Shown here: positions 50,710 through 59,592 of the stretch, piece by piece
Numbering within the stretch: the stretch's first letter is position 1
How the letters are laid out: every line of letters begins with the position of its first letter
NCBI GenBank assembly: GCA_028279885.1
Contig: JANQMX010000054.1
Location: 62,001-126,000, forward strand
Reading direction: 5' to 3'
Source: Rhodovibrionaceae bacterium
GTDB lineage: Bacteria; Pseudomonadota; Alphaproteobacteria; Kiloniellales; DSM-21159
Length of the DNA: 64,000 bases
Notes under the pieces: model-generated
The model's database searches: none
What the model saw: only the letters and a program-made list of their open reading frames with translations
What the model was told of the DNA's origin: nothing
Translations under genes and position numbers: made by a program

Positions 50710-50736
50710 GGGTCCGGCGCGGAAAGCGCCGGACCC
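50710..50736 (-). terminator. Perfect hairpin between RTX gene and its ABC exporter
   Basis: GGGTCCGGCGC-GGAAA-GCGCCGGACCC is an 11-bp perfect stem with a 5-nt loop, 27 bp after the RTX stop. It lacks a U-run, so it may be a partial terminator or mRNA-stabilising structure that sets high RTX expression relative to the two transporter genes. Confidence 0.65.
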
Positions 50737-50762
50737 CAGCTGCCCAGTGAACTAGTCTATGT

Positions 50763-53700
50763 TCAGATGATCACGTTCTGTTGCGACAACTGATCGACCT
50801 CGGTGTTGCGAATCATTAGCAGTTCGCCCTCTGCCTCGTCGAGAGCCAGAACCAAGTCATTCCCCTGTTGGACTGCAATGTCCGTCACGCTCTCGATACT
50901 GTCGAAGTTAAAGGCCGAGAGGTCGATCGTGTCCTGACATTCATTGAAGTCGAGGATGACGTTGGCACCGTCGCCGAGCCCGATGATGAAGAGATCCCTG
51001 CCGGAGCCGCCGGACATCTCGTCGTCGCCTGCGCCGCCTTCCAGAGTGTCGCGGCCGCGGCCGCCCTCCAGGCGATCGTCCCCGTCGCCACCGATCAGGA
51101 CGTCGCGACCGAAGCCGCCGATCAGCTCATCGTCGCCGTCACCGCCGTCCAGCGTATCCCTGCCGAAGCCGCCTTCCAGGCGATCGTCGCCGGCCCCGCC
51201 GCCGATCTCATCGTTGCCGAAGTCACCGCTAACATCGTCGGAGCCTTCGCCGCCCATCAGCTGATCGTCACCGAAGCCGCCCTCGATTTGATCGTCGCCC
51301 TCGCCGCCGGAGATCTCATCGTCGCCGAAGCCGCCGTCGATTTGATCGTCGCCCTCGTCGCCGGAGATCTGATCGTCGCCGAAGCTGGCCTCGACCGTGT
51401 CATCACCGTCGCCGGCGCTGACCATATCGTCGCCGAAACCAGCGGAGATGAAGTCATCCCCGGCTTCGCTGATGATCACATCGTCGCCGAAGCCGGCCTC
51501 GACCGTGTCGTCGCCGCTGCCGCCCTCGAGAGTGTCGTCACCGAAGGTGCCCTCCAGCAACATGGGATCGTCGCCGCCACCCATCATCCCGTCGAGGACG
51601 GTGTCCTCGCGGACGGCCAGGTTCTGGATGCGCTCGTCGTCTTCCGGGTCCGTCTCGGCCTCGTTGAAAGGATTGTTCTCATCGAAGTTCTCAGAGAGGA
51701 ACTCGGCCAGAGCGTCCTGCTCCGAGCCATCCGGTGCGAAGTCGGCCGCTCCCGTCCGAGCGGCGGCATCATCCTGTGCCAGGTCCACCCGGTTGGTGCC
51801 GAAGGCATCGAAGGGATAGCCGTCGCCGCCACCGGCCAGGAAGTCCAGGGTAACGATACGGATCTCGCGGCCGGCATCGCCTTGCAGCTCGCCGTTCTCG
51901 ATCAGCACGTCGACGATGTTGCCATCCTCGTCGAGGATCGCGGCACTTTGGATCCGCTGGCCTTCGGTCACCACGGTACCGCTGCCGTCTTCGGCCAGGA
52001 CCTGCGCCTGCTGGGTCGCATCGAAGCTGAAGCTGAGGCCGCCGACCTGGGCGAACTGGCCAGGCGTGGCGCCCGGACCGCTGGCCGCCACCGCATGCTC
52101 GAGCACGATGGCGAGCTGCGTCGCCGTCAAGGTGAGCAGGGTCAGGCCGTTGTTGAAGCGCAGCGAGTTCTCGATATCGAGCTGGCTGATTTCGCCTTCC
52201 TGCTTGCCGGACAGGGGGTTGTCCTGCGTCGGCAGCAGGGTGCCGTTCGGGTCGACCTCGCCGATCGGCGCGCGGATGCCGCCGCCGTTCTTGAAGGAGA
52301 CCAGCACCGAGCTGTCGGCTTCCTGCGCGACCGCCAGGTTGGCGTCGGCCGTCAGGTTGCCGAAGTTGGTCTCTTCCGTCCGGACCGACTCGCGCCGACC
52401 ATCCATGAAGACCTCGGTGTTTCCGAAGACGTTGCCATCCCGCTCGATGACGATGCCTTCGACCGCATCGGTCAGGTCCTTGACCTGATCGGCCTTGCTG
52501 CCCTCCGCGAAGGGGTCGGCCCCGTCCGCGATCTCCGCCACCACGTCGTCGGTGGTGGCGTAGTTGCCGCTGACGCTATCGTCGATGCTCTCGGGGATGA
52601 GATCCCCGTTCTCGTCGAACTCCAGCACCAGGCGGCCGACGTAGGAATACTCGCCGGCGCCGCTGACGATCGCCACCGGCTTGCCGTCGGCGTTGGTCGT
52701 CACCAGCGGATAGGCGTTATCGCCCGGCTGACCCGAGGCGTCGTCACCATTGCCGACGATGTTGCCGTTCTCATCGAAGCGGGCCACGTCGTCGTTGTCG
52801 CCGGACTGCAGGCCGCGGGCGATGTCGTCGTCGTCGGCCAGCAAGGTGTCCGAACCGCCGGCGATGATCACATCGACGCCGCGCAACAGGCCGGCCAGCT
52901 CCGTCTCCAGCGCGAACTGCTGCAGGTGGCTGACCAGGATGATCTTGTTGACGCCCTGGTCCGTCAGGGCATCGATCGTCGGCTGCAAAATGGCCGCCAG
53001 CGCCGCCATGTCGTTGGCTTGCGGGCCGATCACCGTGGTGCCCGTCGGCGAGGAGAGGCTCTCCAATAGCTGGGTGGTCGCACCGACGACGCCGATCTTC
53101 TCGTCGTTCGGGCCACCGGTCTGGCTCGGCACCTCGACGATCGTCGCAGGCGCGATCTTCGGCACGCTGCTGTTACCGGCCTGCGACTGATCCGGCCCGG
53201 TCTGGAAGGCCGTGCTCGGCAGGATGTCGCTGGTGAAGAGATTGCCGAGATCGCTGTCTTCAGAGAAGTCCAGGTTGGCCGAGAGGTAGGGGAACTGCGC
53301 GCCGACCCAGCGATCGGCCATCGGGCCGTCCGGGTCGCGGAAGTCCTCTTCGATGATCGATTCGAAGGCGTCCGAGCCAAGGTCGAACTCGTGGTTGCCG
53401 ATTGCCGAGGCATCGAAGCCCAGGATGTTCATGATCGAGATGTCGACCCGGCCACCGCCTTCGCGCAGAGCGTCGAAGGCTGCGAGGGAACCGTCCGGCA
53501 GATTGAAGAGCTCGTTGTAGAGGTCGTTGAAGACACCGTCGTCGCGGAACACGCCCCGGTCGCCGGCCGCCGAGAAGAAGGGACCGGAGAGGAAGTTGTC
53601 CCCGGCCGACAGCAGCACGGAGGCGTCGAAGGCGTCGGTGTCCTGCTCGAAGAGGTCGACCAGGGCTGCGAAGTTCGGCGCATTGGCGATGGCATCCACG

Positions 53701-56700
53701 CCGCCCTCGAGGTCCGAGGCATGGAGGATCTGCAGGGTGAAGGTCGCCGGCTCCGGCTCACCGATCTCGAAGCTGGCCACCACCGGCTCATGGTCACTGG
53801 CGACGATGCTGTCGAAGACGATGCCGTTGTCGTCGCGCACGAAATCGTTGTTGACGTGGACGATGTCGTACTCGGCCGTCTCCAAGAGCCCGTCGGTGAC
53901 GAAGATGTGGTCGAGGATTTGCGAGTTGCCGTCGAAGATGAAGGTGTAGAGGTCGTCGGCGCCCTGCTCCTCCAGCAGGTCGGTCAGGTTGGTCAGCACC
54001 TGCTCCTCGCCCGTGCCCGGAAGGATTTCCGTCAGGTCGTTGGCGAACTCGAAGGTGTTGAGATCGCCCAGAACGATGACGTTGGCATCCGGGTCGTCGG
54101 CCAAGAGGCCGTCGACGAAATCGTTGATGGCTTGTGCTTCGGCCTCCCGCTCGGCCTCACCGGCCTGCTCGAAGGGCTGCGGGCCGCCGAACACCGGCGT
54201 CGAGCCGAAGCGCGAGGTGAAGTGGTTGTTGACGATCGTCACCTCTTCGCCGTTGAACTCGAAGGTGGCGACCAATGGATCGCGGGTGCCATCGAAGGTG
54301 GAGTCTTCGATGATGCCGATCGAGGTCTCGTCCACCGACACGCGGTCCGGGTTGTAGAGGTAGGCGTTGCGGATGTTGCCGCCGGGCACGCCGCCGGTCG
54401 AGCCGTCGGCCGGCTCCACGTCGAAGAACTCGTAGGTCGGGCCGCCGGCTGCCGCGATCGCATCGACGATGGCTTGCAGGGTCTGCGTCGCGTCGGTCGT
54501 GCCGTCGTTGGTCGTCCCGTTGTTGTCCTGCACCTCCTGCAGGCCGATGATGTCCGGCGTGTTGAGGTTGTTGACGATCTGCTGCGCCAGCAGCTCGATC
54601 TGGTCGTCATCGCTGCCGTCGGCAGAGACGTTGAGGATGTTGTAGCTGGCGACCGTCAGCCGGTCCTCGGTGCCCTCGATGCTGGTGACTTCCTGCTCCA
54701 GGCCGCCCGGGGTGACGGTGATGGGCTCGGTGGCGTTGACCTCGTAATTGCCGAAGCTGTAGCCGACCACGCCGGTCACGTCGCCGACCTGATCGCCGAC
54801 GTTGATCGCCAGCGGCTCGCCGCCGAAGAGGGTGGGGTCGAACTGGACCTGCACCCGCTCGGGGTTCTGGTCGCCGGTGTTGTCCGGCCCGGAGTCGAGG
54901 TTGATGCCGCCCCGCTCATTGAGCCCGTCGTCCGAGGTCGCGCCCTGGTTTGGCAGGGTGAAGAACTCGGCGCTGAACTCGCTGAACACGCGGGTCGGGG
55001 ACACGGCCACCGCGTCCTCAATGGTCACCCGCATGCCCTCGAGGCTCTCGTAGAAGTCGATGGCGTCTTCTTCGGGGTCGTAGTTGCCGGGCTCGTCCTG
55101 CAAGTTGACCGGCAGTTCGTCCTCGCTGATCACCACCTCGTTCGGCGCCACCCGGCCGCTCTGGCCGATGATCGTCGCCGCCGGCAGCTCGTTGCCGCTG
55201 GAGAGAACCTGAAGGTCCGTCACGCCGCCGATCTGCGTCACCGAAAGGTTGCCGGTGCCGGCACCGCCCGGAATGAACTCGTTGACCGTGCCGGTGACGG
55301 AAACCTCGTCGCCGACAGCCGGCTTGTCGCCGCCGGAGCCGGTGAAGACGAAGATACCGTCCGAGGTGGCATCGTTGCCGTCACCCTCGGGGTCTTGCAG
55401 GTAGAAGCCGTTGAAAGCGACGGCCGTGACGATGCCGTCAGTTTTGACCACCTGGCCTTCCAGCGCGGAGATATGGCCTTCGCCCTGGATGTCGTAGATC
55501 GCCTCTTCGATGGCGATGGCGAAGACCGAGACCGTGGCGCTTTCCTCGAAAGCGACCGCGAGCAGCGGGCTGCCCGTCGGGCTGTCCTCGGCCGAGATGA
55601 ACGTGATGCCTTCGGGGCTAATGTCGAGCACGCCGTCGGCGACGTTGATCCCCGGCGCCACGCCGGTGTTGATGTACTGCACGAACTCGGCGTTGGAGGG
55701 GTCGCTGACGTTGTAGACCATGACACCGCCAACCCGCTCCAGGCCGACGAAGGCATAGGTCTCACCGTTGACCTCGCCGACCGCGACCCCCTCGGGCTCC
55801 GGGCCCTTGTTGTCGCTGCGGCCGTCGAAGCTATCGGCATCGCCGTTGCTGTTGAAGATCTCCGGCGCCACTTCCGCGGTGATGCGCTCGAAGTCGTCGC
55901 CGCTGTCGAAGACCAGGTTGCCGTTCTCGTCCCAGATCGAGAAGGACCGGGTGCCGTAGACGAAGAGCTGATCGATGTCGCCGTCGCCGTCCAGGTCGCC
56001 GTCGATGGTCGAGGCCTCCAGGCGCCCCAGGTTCTCGTCCTGCTGCAGCTCATCGGCGTTGGGGAAGGCGTCCGGATCGAGATCGAGGTCGGCGATGCGC
56101 GCATCCTCGTCGCGGGCGTCGCCCTCATTGGCGGTGACGTAGAAGGTCCGGCCGTCGACTTCGTAGGACGCGATGGCATCCGGCATGAACATGCCGTGGA
56201 CCGGGTGGTTCTGGATGTTGATCCCGCCGTCCTCGTCGCTGGCGTCGAGGCCGTTGCTCTTGGTGAAGTCGATGATGCCGAGCACCACCGGCGCTTCGTC
56301 CAAGAGGCCGAGCTCGCCCGTCTCGGTGTTGAGATCGCCCGATAGACCGAAGTCGTTGTCGTTGATCACCACCAAGCGGCCGTCCGGCAGCAGGGTCAGG
56401 CCTTCCGGCTTGTCGCCGGCCTGATAACCGAGGGAGGGCAGGTTGGTGACCTTGGTCTTGTTGACCGGCTCGATGCCGAGATCGTGCAGGTCGTCCGGCG
56501 TCTGCTGCTCCAGGGTCTCGCCCTCGGGCAGGGCCGGCGCGTCTTCGGCCAGGAGGTTGGTGGCGCCCGTGAGGTCGACCTCGAAGATGAACTTCTTGCC
56601 CGCCGCGTCGACCGAAGAGTCGCGCTCGATGACGAAGAACTTGCCGTCGCCGGCGTAGACCGCATCGCCGATCTTGTCGACCTTGCTGAGGCCCACGTCG

Positions 56701-58175
56701 GCGCCCTCCAGCAGATAGACATGCTCCGAGACGGGTTCGCCCGTGTTCATGTCGATGCCGAGGATGCGGATGACATCCGAAGCATCGCTGGTATCGCGGT
56801 CCGGGTTGGCGAGCGGCGTCTGGATGAAGGCGTAGACCACCTCGTTCTCGTTATCCACGGCGACGGCCTCGAAGCCGCGGTTGGGGCGGCGGTCGGCGTA
56901 GTCTTCCGGCAGGCTCTCGATGCCGAAGCTGCCGGCGGATGCGCCGGCCAACTCGGCCGTGCCCTCGGGCACGAAGCGGCCCAGAAGGATGCCGTCTTCG
57001 TTGAACTTGTAGATCGCCGGACGGTACTCATCGACCATCCAGAAATTGCCGTCCTTGTCGAAGGCCACGCCTTCCATGTCGGCACCGAAGGAGTCGAGGC
57101 CGGTCGGGTTGCCGAAGACGTCGACCGGGTCCTCGTCGGCGCCGTCGATGTTGGGCAGGCCGCTGATCGGCTCTAGGCCGGTCGGGCCGAAGCGCTGCAG
57201 GAAGATCTGATCGGTGAACTCGATCTCGCCGGTGTTGGGGTCGAGGGTGAAGGTCTCGAGACGCGCCTGATAGTCGGGCAAGCCGAAGGGCCGCTCGTTC
57301 ATGCCGTCATTGTCGGTGTCGACCGGGTCGGCGTTGGGGCCGCGGTCCGGCACGGTGTGGAAGATGTATTTGCCGTCGGCGGTGGTGCCGCCGAAATCGA
57401 GACCGGAGAGGCCGCCCAGCGCGATCTCCTGGCCGGCCGGCGTGGTGCCGAGCACGGGCAGCTCACCGAAGTCGAAGAGCTCGACCTCGGGCAGGCCCTT
57501 GGAGTGGTCGATGGTGCCGAGCGGCAAAATGTCGACGATCTCGCCAGCCTCGATGTCGACCACGGCGACGGCGTTGTTTTCCTGCAGGGTCACCAGCGCC
57601 GTCGTGCCGTCGGGCGCCACGGCGATGAACTCGGGCTCGACGTCTTCGGCCACCGTCTTGTCGGGGAAGAGCCGGACGCCCTTGTCGATGAACTCCTGCT
57701 CGCGGCCATTGAAGCCCTCGAAGGTCAGGGTCTGCACCGTCGCGGACTCGATGCCACCGCTGACATCAATAATGCTGATCGAGCCCAGCGGGTCGGTGTC
57801 GCCGACCGGCTCGCCTTCGTTGGCCACCAGGATCTTGCTGCCGTCGGGCGTGAAGGTCAGGCTGTCCGGCAGGTTGCCGACCGTGACGTCGCCCAGCACG
57901 GTGCCGTCCGCATCGAGGAAGACGATGCGGCCCTCGGCGGTCTCGTCATCGGCGTTGGGCACGGCGGCGGCTATCAGGCCGTTCTTCACCGCGACGCTGG
58001 TGGCTTCGCCGATATCGGCGCTGCCGACGCTTTGGATGTCGCTGGGATCCGAAAAGTCGAGGATCTCGATCCCGTCGCCGGTCGTGACGAAGGCGCGCTG
58101 GGAGTCAGGGTCGAAGGCGAGGATCTCGGCGCCGGAGAGTTCGATGTTCCCCACGCGCGACAGAGAGATGGACAT
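50763..58175 (-). CDS. Giant RTX multidomain phosphohydrolase: esterase-like phytase, ExeM-like nuclease and 5'-nucleotidase
   Basis: 2470 residues, no Sec signal, ending in an RTX array and a typical C-terminal T1SS signal. Approximate layout: 1-235 and 635-890 choice-of-anchor I beta-propeller halves; 238-635 esterase-like phytase domain (LSGLDFGGTTADGKYIFHTVPDRGPNADP, DMEGVAFDKDGNFWMVDEYRPAIYKF); 892-1160 OB-fold region (LEGQVVKTDGIVTAVAFNGFYLQDPEGDG); 1170-1470 endonuclease/exonuclease/phosphatase domain (IIGLQEVQDNNG, VIVLGDLNTFE, ASDHEPVVASF); 1478-2190 5'-nucleotidase (SAGDNFLSGP, AIGNHEFDLG, FGNLTADANLAVAQEADSSVLVSFKNGGGIRAP); ~2208-2396 21 RTX nonapeptides. In the nucleotidase the first metal motif reads ILHASDLEGG and the GGH motif reads AGGSDTL, so its metal site deviates from the classic form. 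Exported by the next two genes; inferred to release phosphate from extracellular nucleic acids, nucleotides and phytate. Confidence 0.9.
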   Translation of the reverse strand: MSISLSRVGNIELSGAEILAFDPDSQRAFVTTGDGIEILDFSDPSDIQSVGSADIGEATSVAVKNGLIAAAVPNADDETAEGRIVFLDADGTVLGDVTVGNLPDSLTFTPDGSKILVANEGEPVGDTDPLGSISIIDVSGGIESATVQTLTFEGFNGREQEFIDKGVRLFPDKTVAEDVEPEFIAVAPDGTTALVTLQENNAVAVVDIEAGEIVDILPLGTIDHSKGLPEVELFDFGELPVLGTTPAGQEIALGGLSGLDFGGTTADGKYIFHTVPDRGPNADPVDTDNDGMNERPFGLPDYQARLETFTLDPNTGEIEFTDQIFLQRFGPTGLEPISGLPNIDGADEDPVDVFGNPTGLDSFGADMEGVAFDKDGNFWMVDEYRPAIYKFNEDGILLGRFVPEGTAELAGASAGSFGIESLPEDYADRRPNRGFEAVAVDNENEVVYAFIQTPLANPDRDTSDASDVIRILGIDMNTGEPVSEHVYLLEGADVGLSKVDKIGDAVYAGDGKFFVIERDSSVDAAGKKFIFEVDLTGATNLLAEDAPALPEGETLEQQTPDDLHDLGIEPVNKTKVTNLPSLGYQAGDKPEGLTLLPDGRLVVINDNDFGLSGDLNTETGELGLLDEAPVVLGIIDFTKSNGLDASDEDGGINIQNHPVHGMFMPDAIASYEVDGRTFYVTANEGDARDEDARIADLDLDPDAFPNADELQQDENLGRLEASTIDGDLDGDGDIDQLFVYGTRSFSIWDENGNLVFDSGDDFERITAEVAPEIFNSNGDADSFDGRSDNKGPEPEGVAVGEVNGETYAFVGLERVGGVMVYNVSDPSNAEFVQYINTGVAPGINVADGVLDISPEGITFISAEDSPTGSPLLAVAFEESATVSVFAIAIEEAIYDIQGEGHISALEGQVVKTDGIVTAVAFNGFYLQDPEGDGNDATSDGIFVFTGSGGDKPAVGDEVSVTGTVNEFIPGGAGTGNLSVTQIGGVTDLQVLSSGNELPAATIIGQSGRVAPNEVVISEDELPVNLQDEPGNYDPEEDAIDFYESLEGMRVTIEDAVAVSPTRVFSEFSAEFFTLPNQGATSDDGLNERGGINLDSGPDNTGDQNPERVQVQFDPTLFGGEPLAINVGDQVGDVTGVVGYSFGNYEVNATEPITVTPGGLEQEVTSIEGTEDRLTVASYNILNVSADGSDDDQIELLAQQIVNNLNTPDIIGLQEVQDNNGTTNDGTTDATQTLQAIVDAIAAAGGPTYEFFDVEPADGSTGGVPGGNIRNAYLYNPDRVSVDETSIGIIEDSTFDGTRDPLVATFEFNGEEVTIVNNHFTSRFGSTPVFGGPQPFEQAGEAEREAEAQAINDFVDGLLADDPDANVIVLGDLNTFEFANDLTEILPGTGEEQVLTNLTDLLEEQGADDLYTFIFDGNSQILDHIFVTDGLLETAEYDIVHVNNDFVRDDNGIVFDSIVASDHEPVVASFEIGEPEPATFTLQILHASDLEGGVDAIANAPNFAALVDLFEQDTDAFDASVLLSAGDNFLSGPFFSAAGDRGVFRDDGVFNDLYNELFNLPDGSLAAFDALREGGGRVDISIMNILGFDASAIGNHEFDLGSDAFESIIEEDFRDPDGPMADRWVGAQFPYLSANLDFSEDSDLGNLFTSDILPSTAFQTGPDQSQAGNSSVPKIAPATIVEVPSQTGGPNDEKIGVVGATTQLLESLSSPTGTTVIGPQANDMAALAAILQPTIDALTDQGVNKIILVSHLQQFALETELAGLLRGVDVIIAGGSDTLLADDDDIARGLQSGDNDDVARFDENGNIVGNGDDASGQPGDNAYPLVTTNADGKPVAIVSGAGEYSYVGRLVLEFDENGDLIPESIDDSVSGNYATTDDVVAEIADGADPFAEGSKADQVKDLTDAVEGIVIERDGNVFGNTEVFMDGRRESVRTEETNFGNLTADANLAVAQEADSSVLVSFKNGGGIRAPIGEVDPNGTLLPTQDNPLSGKQEGEISQLDIENSLRFNNGLTLLTLTATQLAIVLEHAVAASGPGATPGQFAQVGGLSFSFDATQQAQVLAEDGSGTVVTEGQRIQSAAILDEDGNIVDVLIENGELQGDAGREIRIVTLDFLAGGGDGYPFDAFGTNRVDLAQDDAAARTGAADFAPDGSEQDALAEFLSENFDENNPFNEAETDPEDDERIQNLAVREDTVLDGMMGGGDDPMLLEGTFGDDTLEGGSGDDTVEAGFGDDVIISEAGDDFISAGFGDDMVSAGDGDDTVEASFGDDQISGDEGDDQIDGGFGDDEISGGEGDDQIEGGFGDDQLMGGEGSDDVSGDFGNDEIGGGAGDDRLEGGFGRDTLDGGDGDDELIGGFGRDVLIGGDGDDRLEGGRGRDTLEGGAGDDEMSGGSGRDLFIIGLGDGANVILDFNECQDTIDLSAFNFDSIESVTDIAVQQGNDLVLALDEAEGELLMIRNTEVDQLSQQNVII
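50985..51551 (-). repeat. RTX coding repeat array (21 nonapeptides with an 18-residue superperiod)
   Basis: Twenty-one consecutive 27-bp units encode Ca-binding nonapeptides, from GTFGDDTLE to GGSGRDLFI. Odd- and even-numbered units differ: GFGDD/GFGRD units alternate with GxGDD units, which gives a 54-bp/18-residue superperiod in about half of the array. The array folds into a beta-roll on binding Ca2+ outside the cell. The DNA is repetitive enough to allow slippage. Confidence 0.9.
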
Positions 58176-58554
58176 GGAGCTTTTCCCTTGTTCTGGAATT
58201 GTCAGCCAAGCACCAGACAGCGATGGTTAGGCGCACCACCCCTGAGAGGCGCACCGAACGCACGCCCCGGTAGGAAGTCGGCGAAACCGGTAGTCGTGGT
58301 TAATTGCGGTTTCGTTGCAGAAATTTGAGAGAATCCGGAAGGCTGCAGACCCCGGATAAGAAAGACGGTTTAACGCCTTGGCGAAAAAGCCGCTTGCCGG
58401 CGGGAAAAATTCTGCCGGCCGTCGAATCCGAAGTGCGTTCAGGCCCGCCTGCCTGCTCTTACGAACTTCGGATTCGGTGCACTAGAGCGTTATCGGATTG
58501 AATTCCTGCACAAATGCAGCGCGGCCGCGCTTCAAACCAGCCCGCGGGTCGTCG
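58176..58554. other. Gene-free stretch upstream of the RTX gene
   Basis: 379 bp between the RTX start and the PhyH stop. It must contain the RTX-operon promoter, but no clear -35/-10 pair, PHO box or repeat stood out. The end near 58,480-58,505 has the phrase CTAGAGCGTTATCGGATTGAAT, split here as TAGAGCGTTATCGG and ATTGAATTC, similar to short dispersed words seen between alphaproteobacterial genes. Confidence 0.45.
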
Positions 58555-59427
58555 CTATCGCCACCACGGCTGCGTCTCGTAGAGCGGGCCGGGCCGTTCG
58601 AACAGCTTGTCGTACTTGCACAGCTTCGGGGTCTCGCCCAGAGCCTGCGGAATGCCATCCCTGAACGCCCATTCACCGCGGTCGGTTGTGTCCGCGCGGA
58701 CATAGCTGGAAATCGCAAACGCACGGTCGTGCGCGGAATGGTTCGGCATCGAGCCATGCACGGTCAGCAGCGACCACAGCACCAGATCGCCCGGCTCCAT
58801 CTCAAGAGCGACCGCATCGTTAGGGTCGATACCAACCGCTTTGAGTTCCTCCTCGGCCGTCAAGCCCTTCATAATCTGCCCGTCCCCATCGTCGGACAAA
58901 CCCAGGTAGCCCATCTTTTGGCTTCCCGGGATAACCTGCAGGCAGCCGTTCTCCCGTGTCGCCCGATCGATGGCCAGACCCGTGGTAACCGTGTTGAAGG
59001 CCACGTCATCGTAGCTCGACTGATCGCGAAAGCGCAGGTCCTGGTGGAAGCGGTAGCCGGTGAGGTTCGCGCCAGGCGGTTTCCAGTGTATTTGCTGGGC
59101 GACCTGCTTGATGTCGCGCCCCAGAATGGGTTCGAGAACGGCGAAGTACTCCTGCCGCCGCCGGAATGCCTCGAAGTAGGCGCTGATCCAGGCCTGCCAA
59201 TGCACTTGGATGACATAGCGCTGGCCGAAATCCTCTTCAGGCAGGATTTCGAAGTAGAGGTTTCCATGCCGAAAGGTGGCGTGATGAGTCAGCCCTTCCT
59301 CGTAGACTCGGCGGGTCTCGGCTTGGAGTGCGTCGATTTCGTCGGGGTCGAGGAAGCCGCGGATGATGGCATAACCTTCTTCGCGGTAGCGTTCGGCGAC
59401 CTGTCTGGCTTCGTTGGCTGTCAGCAT
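58555..59427 (-). CDS. Phytanoyl-CoA dioxygenase (PhyH)-family oxygenase
   Basis: 290 residues. Fe(II)/2-oxoglutarate site: first His and Asp in RFHQDLRFRDQ, distal His in LLTVHGSMPNHSAHDRAFAISSYVRAD with the Arg that binds 2-oxoglutarate. N-terminal VAERYREEGYAIIRGFLDPDEIDALQAETRRVYEEG is typical. PhyH-like enzymes hydroxylate lipids, ectoine or secondary metabolites; substrate unknown. Its neighbour is a LysR regulator 165 bp upstream on the same strand. Confidence 0.9.
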   Translation of the reverse strand: MLTANEARQVAERYREEGYAIIRGFLDPDEIDALQAETRRVYEEGLTHHATFRHGNLYFEILPEEDFGQRYVIQVHWQAWISAYFEAFRRRQEYFAVLEPILGRDIKQVAQQIHWKPPGANLTGYRFHQDLRFRDQSSYDDVAFNTVTTGLAIDRATRENGCLQVIPGSQKMGYLGLSDDGDGQIMKGLTAEEELKAVGIDPNDAVALEMEPGDLVLWSLLTVHGSMPNHSAHDRAFAISSYVRADTTDRGEWAFRDGIPQALGETPKLCKYDKLFERPGPLYETQPWWR

Positions 59428-59592
59428 GATCTCGTCCCTGACGACGGGCGCTGAGTGCGACCGCCTCTCACTTGTCTAACCTTCGGCCCGCCGCGAGGGC
59501 GGTGCAGCGCAGACTGTTCCGCATAGCCCCGCTTTTTGGAAGTCGCTGCAACCAGGAAACACTTTGCCAGGTTCCGGGAAAAACCCCGGTGA

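Noticed and set aside
50868-56345. Plus-strand ORFs of 733 and 984 aa antisense to the RTX gene
   Set aside because: They are Val/Ala/Asp/Glu/Gly-rich mirror frames produced by the repetitive acidic coding of the RTX protein; no start sites or homologous motifs were seen.
58205-58225. PHO box in front of the RTX gene (CTGTCTGGTGCTTGGCTGACA on the minus strand)
   Set aside because: The two CTG[T/A]C-like halves are 15 bp apart rather than the expected 11, and the second half does not match CTGTCA. Phosphate control remains only a guess.
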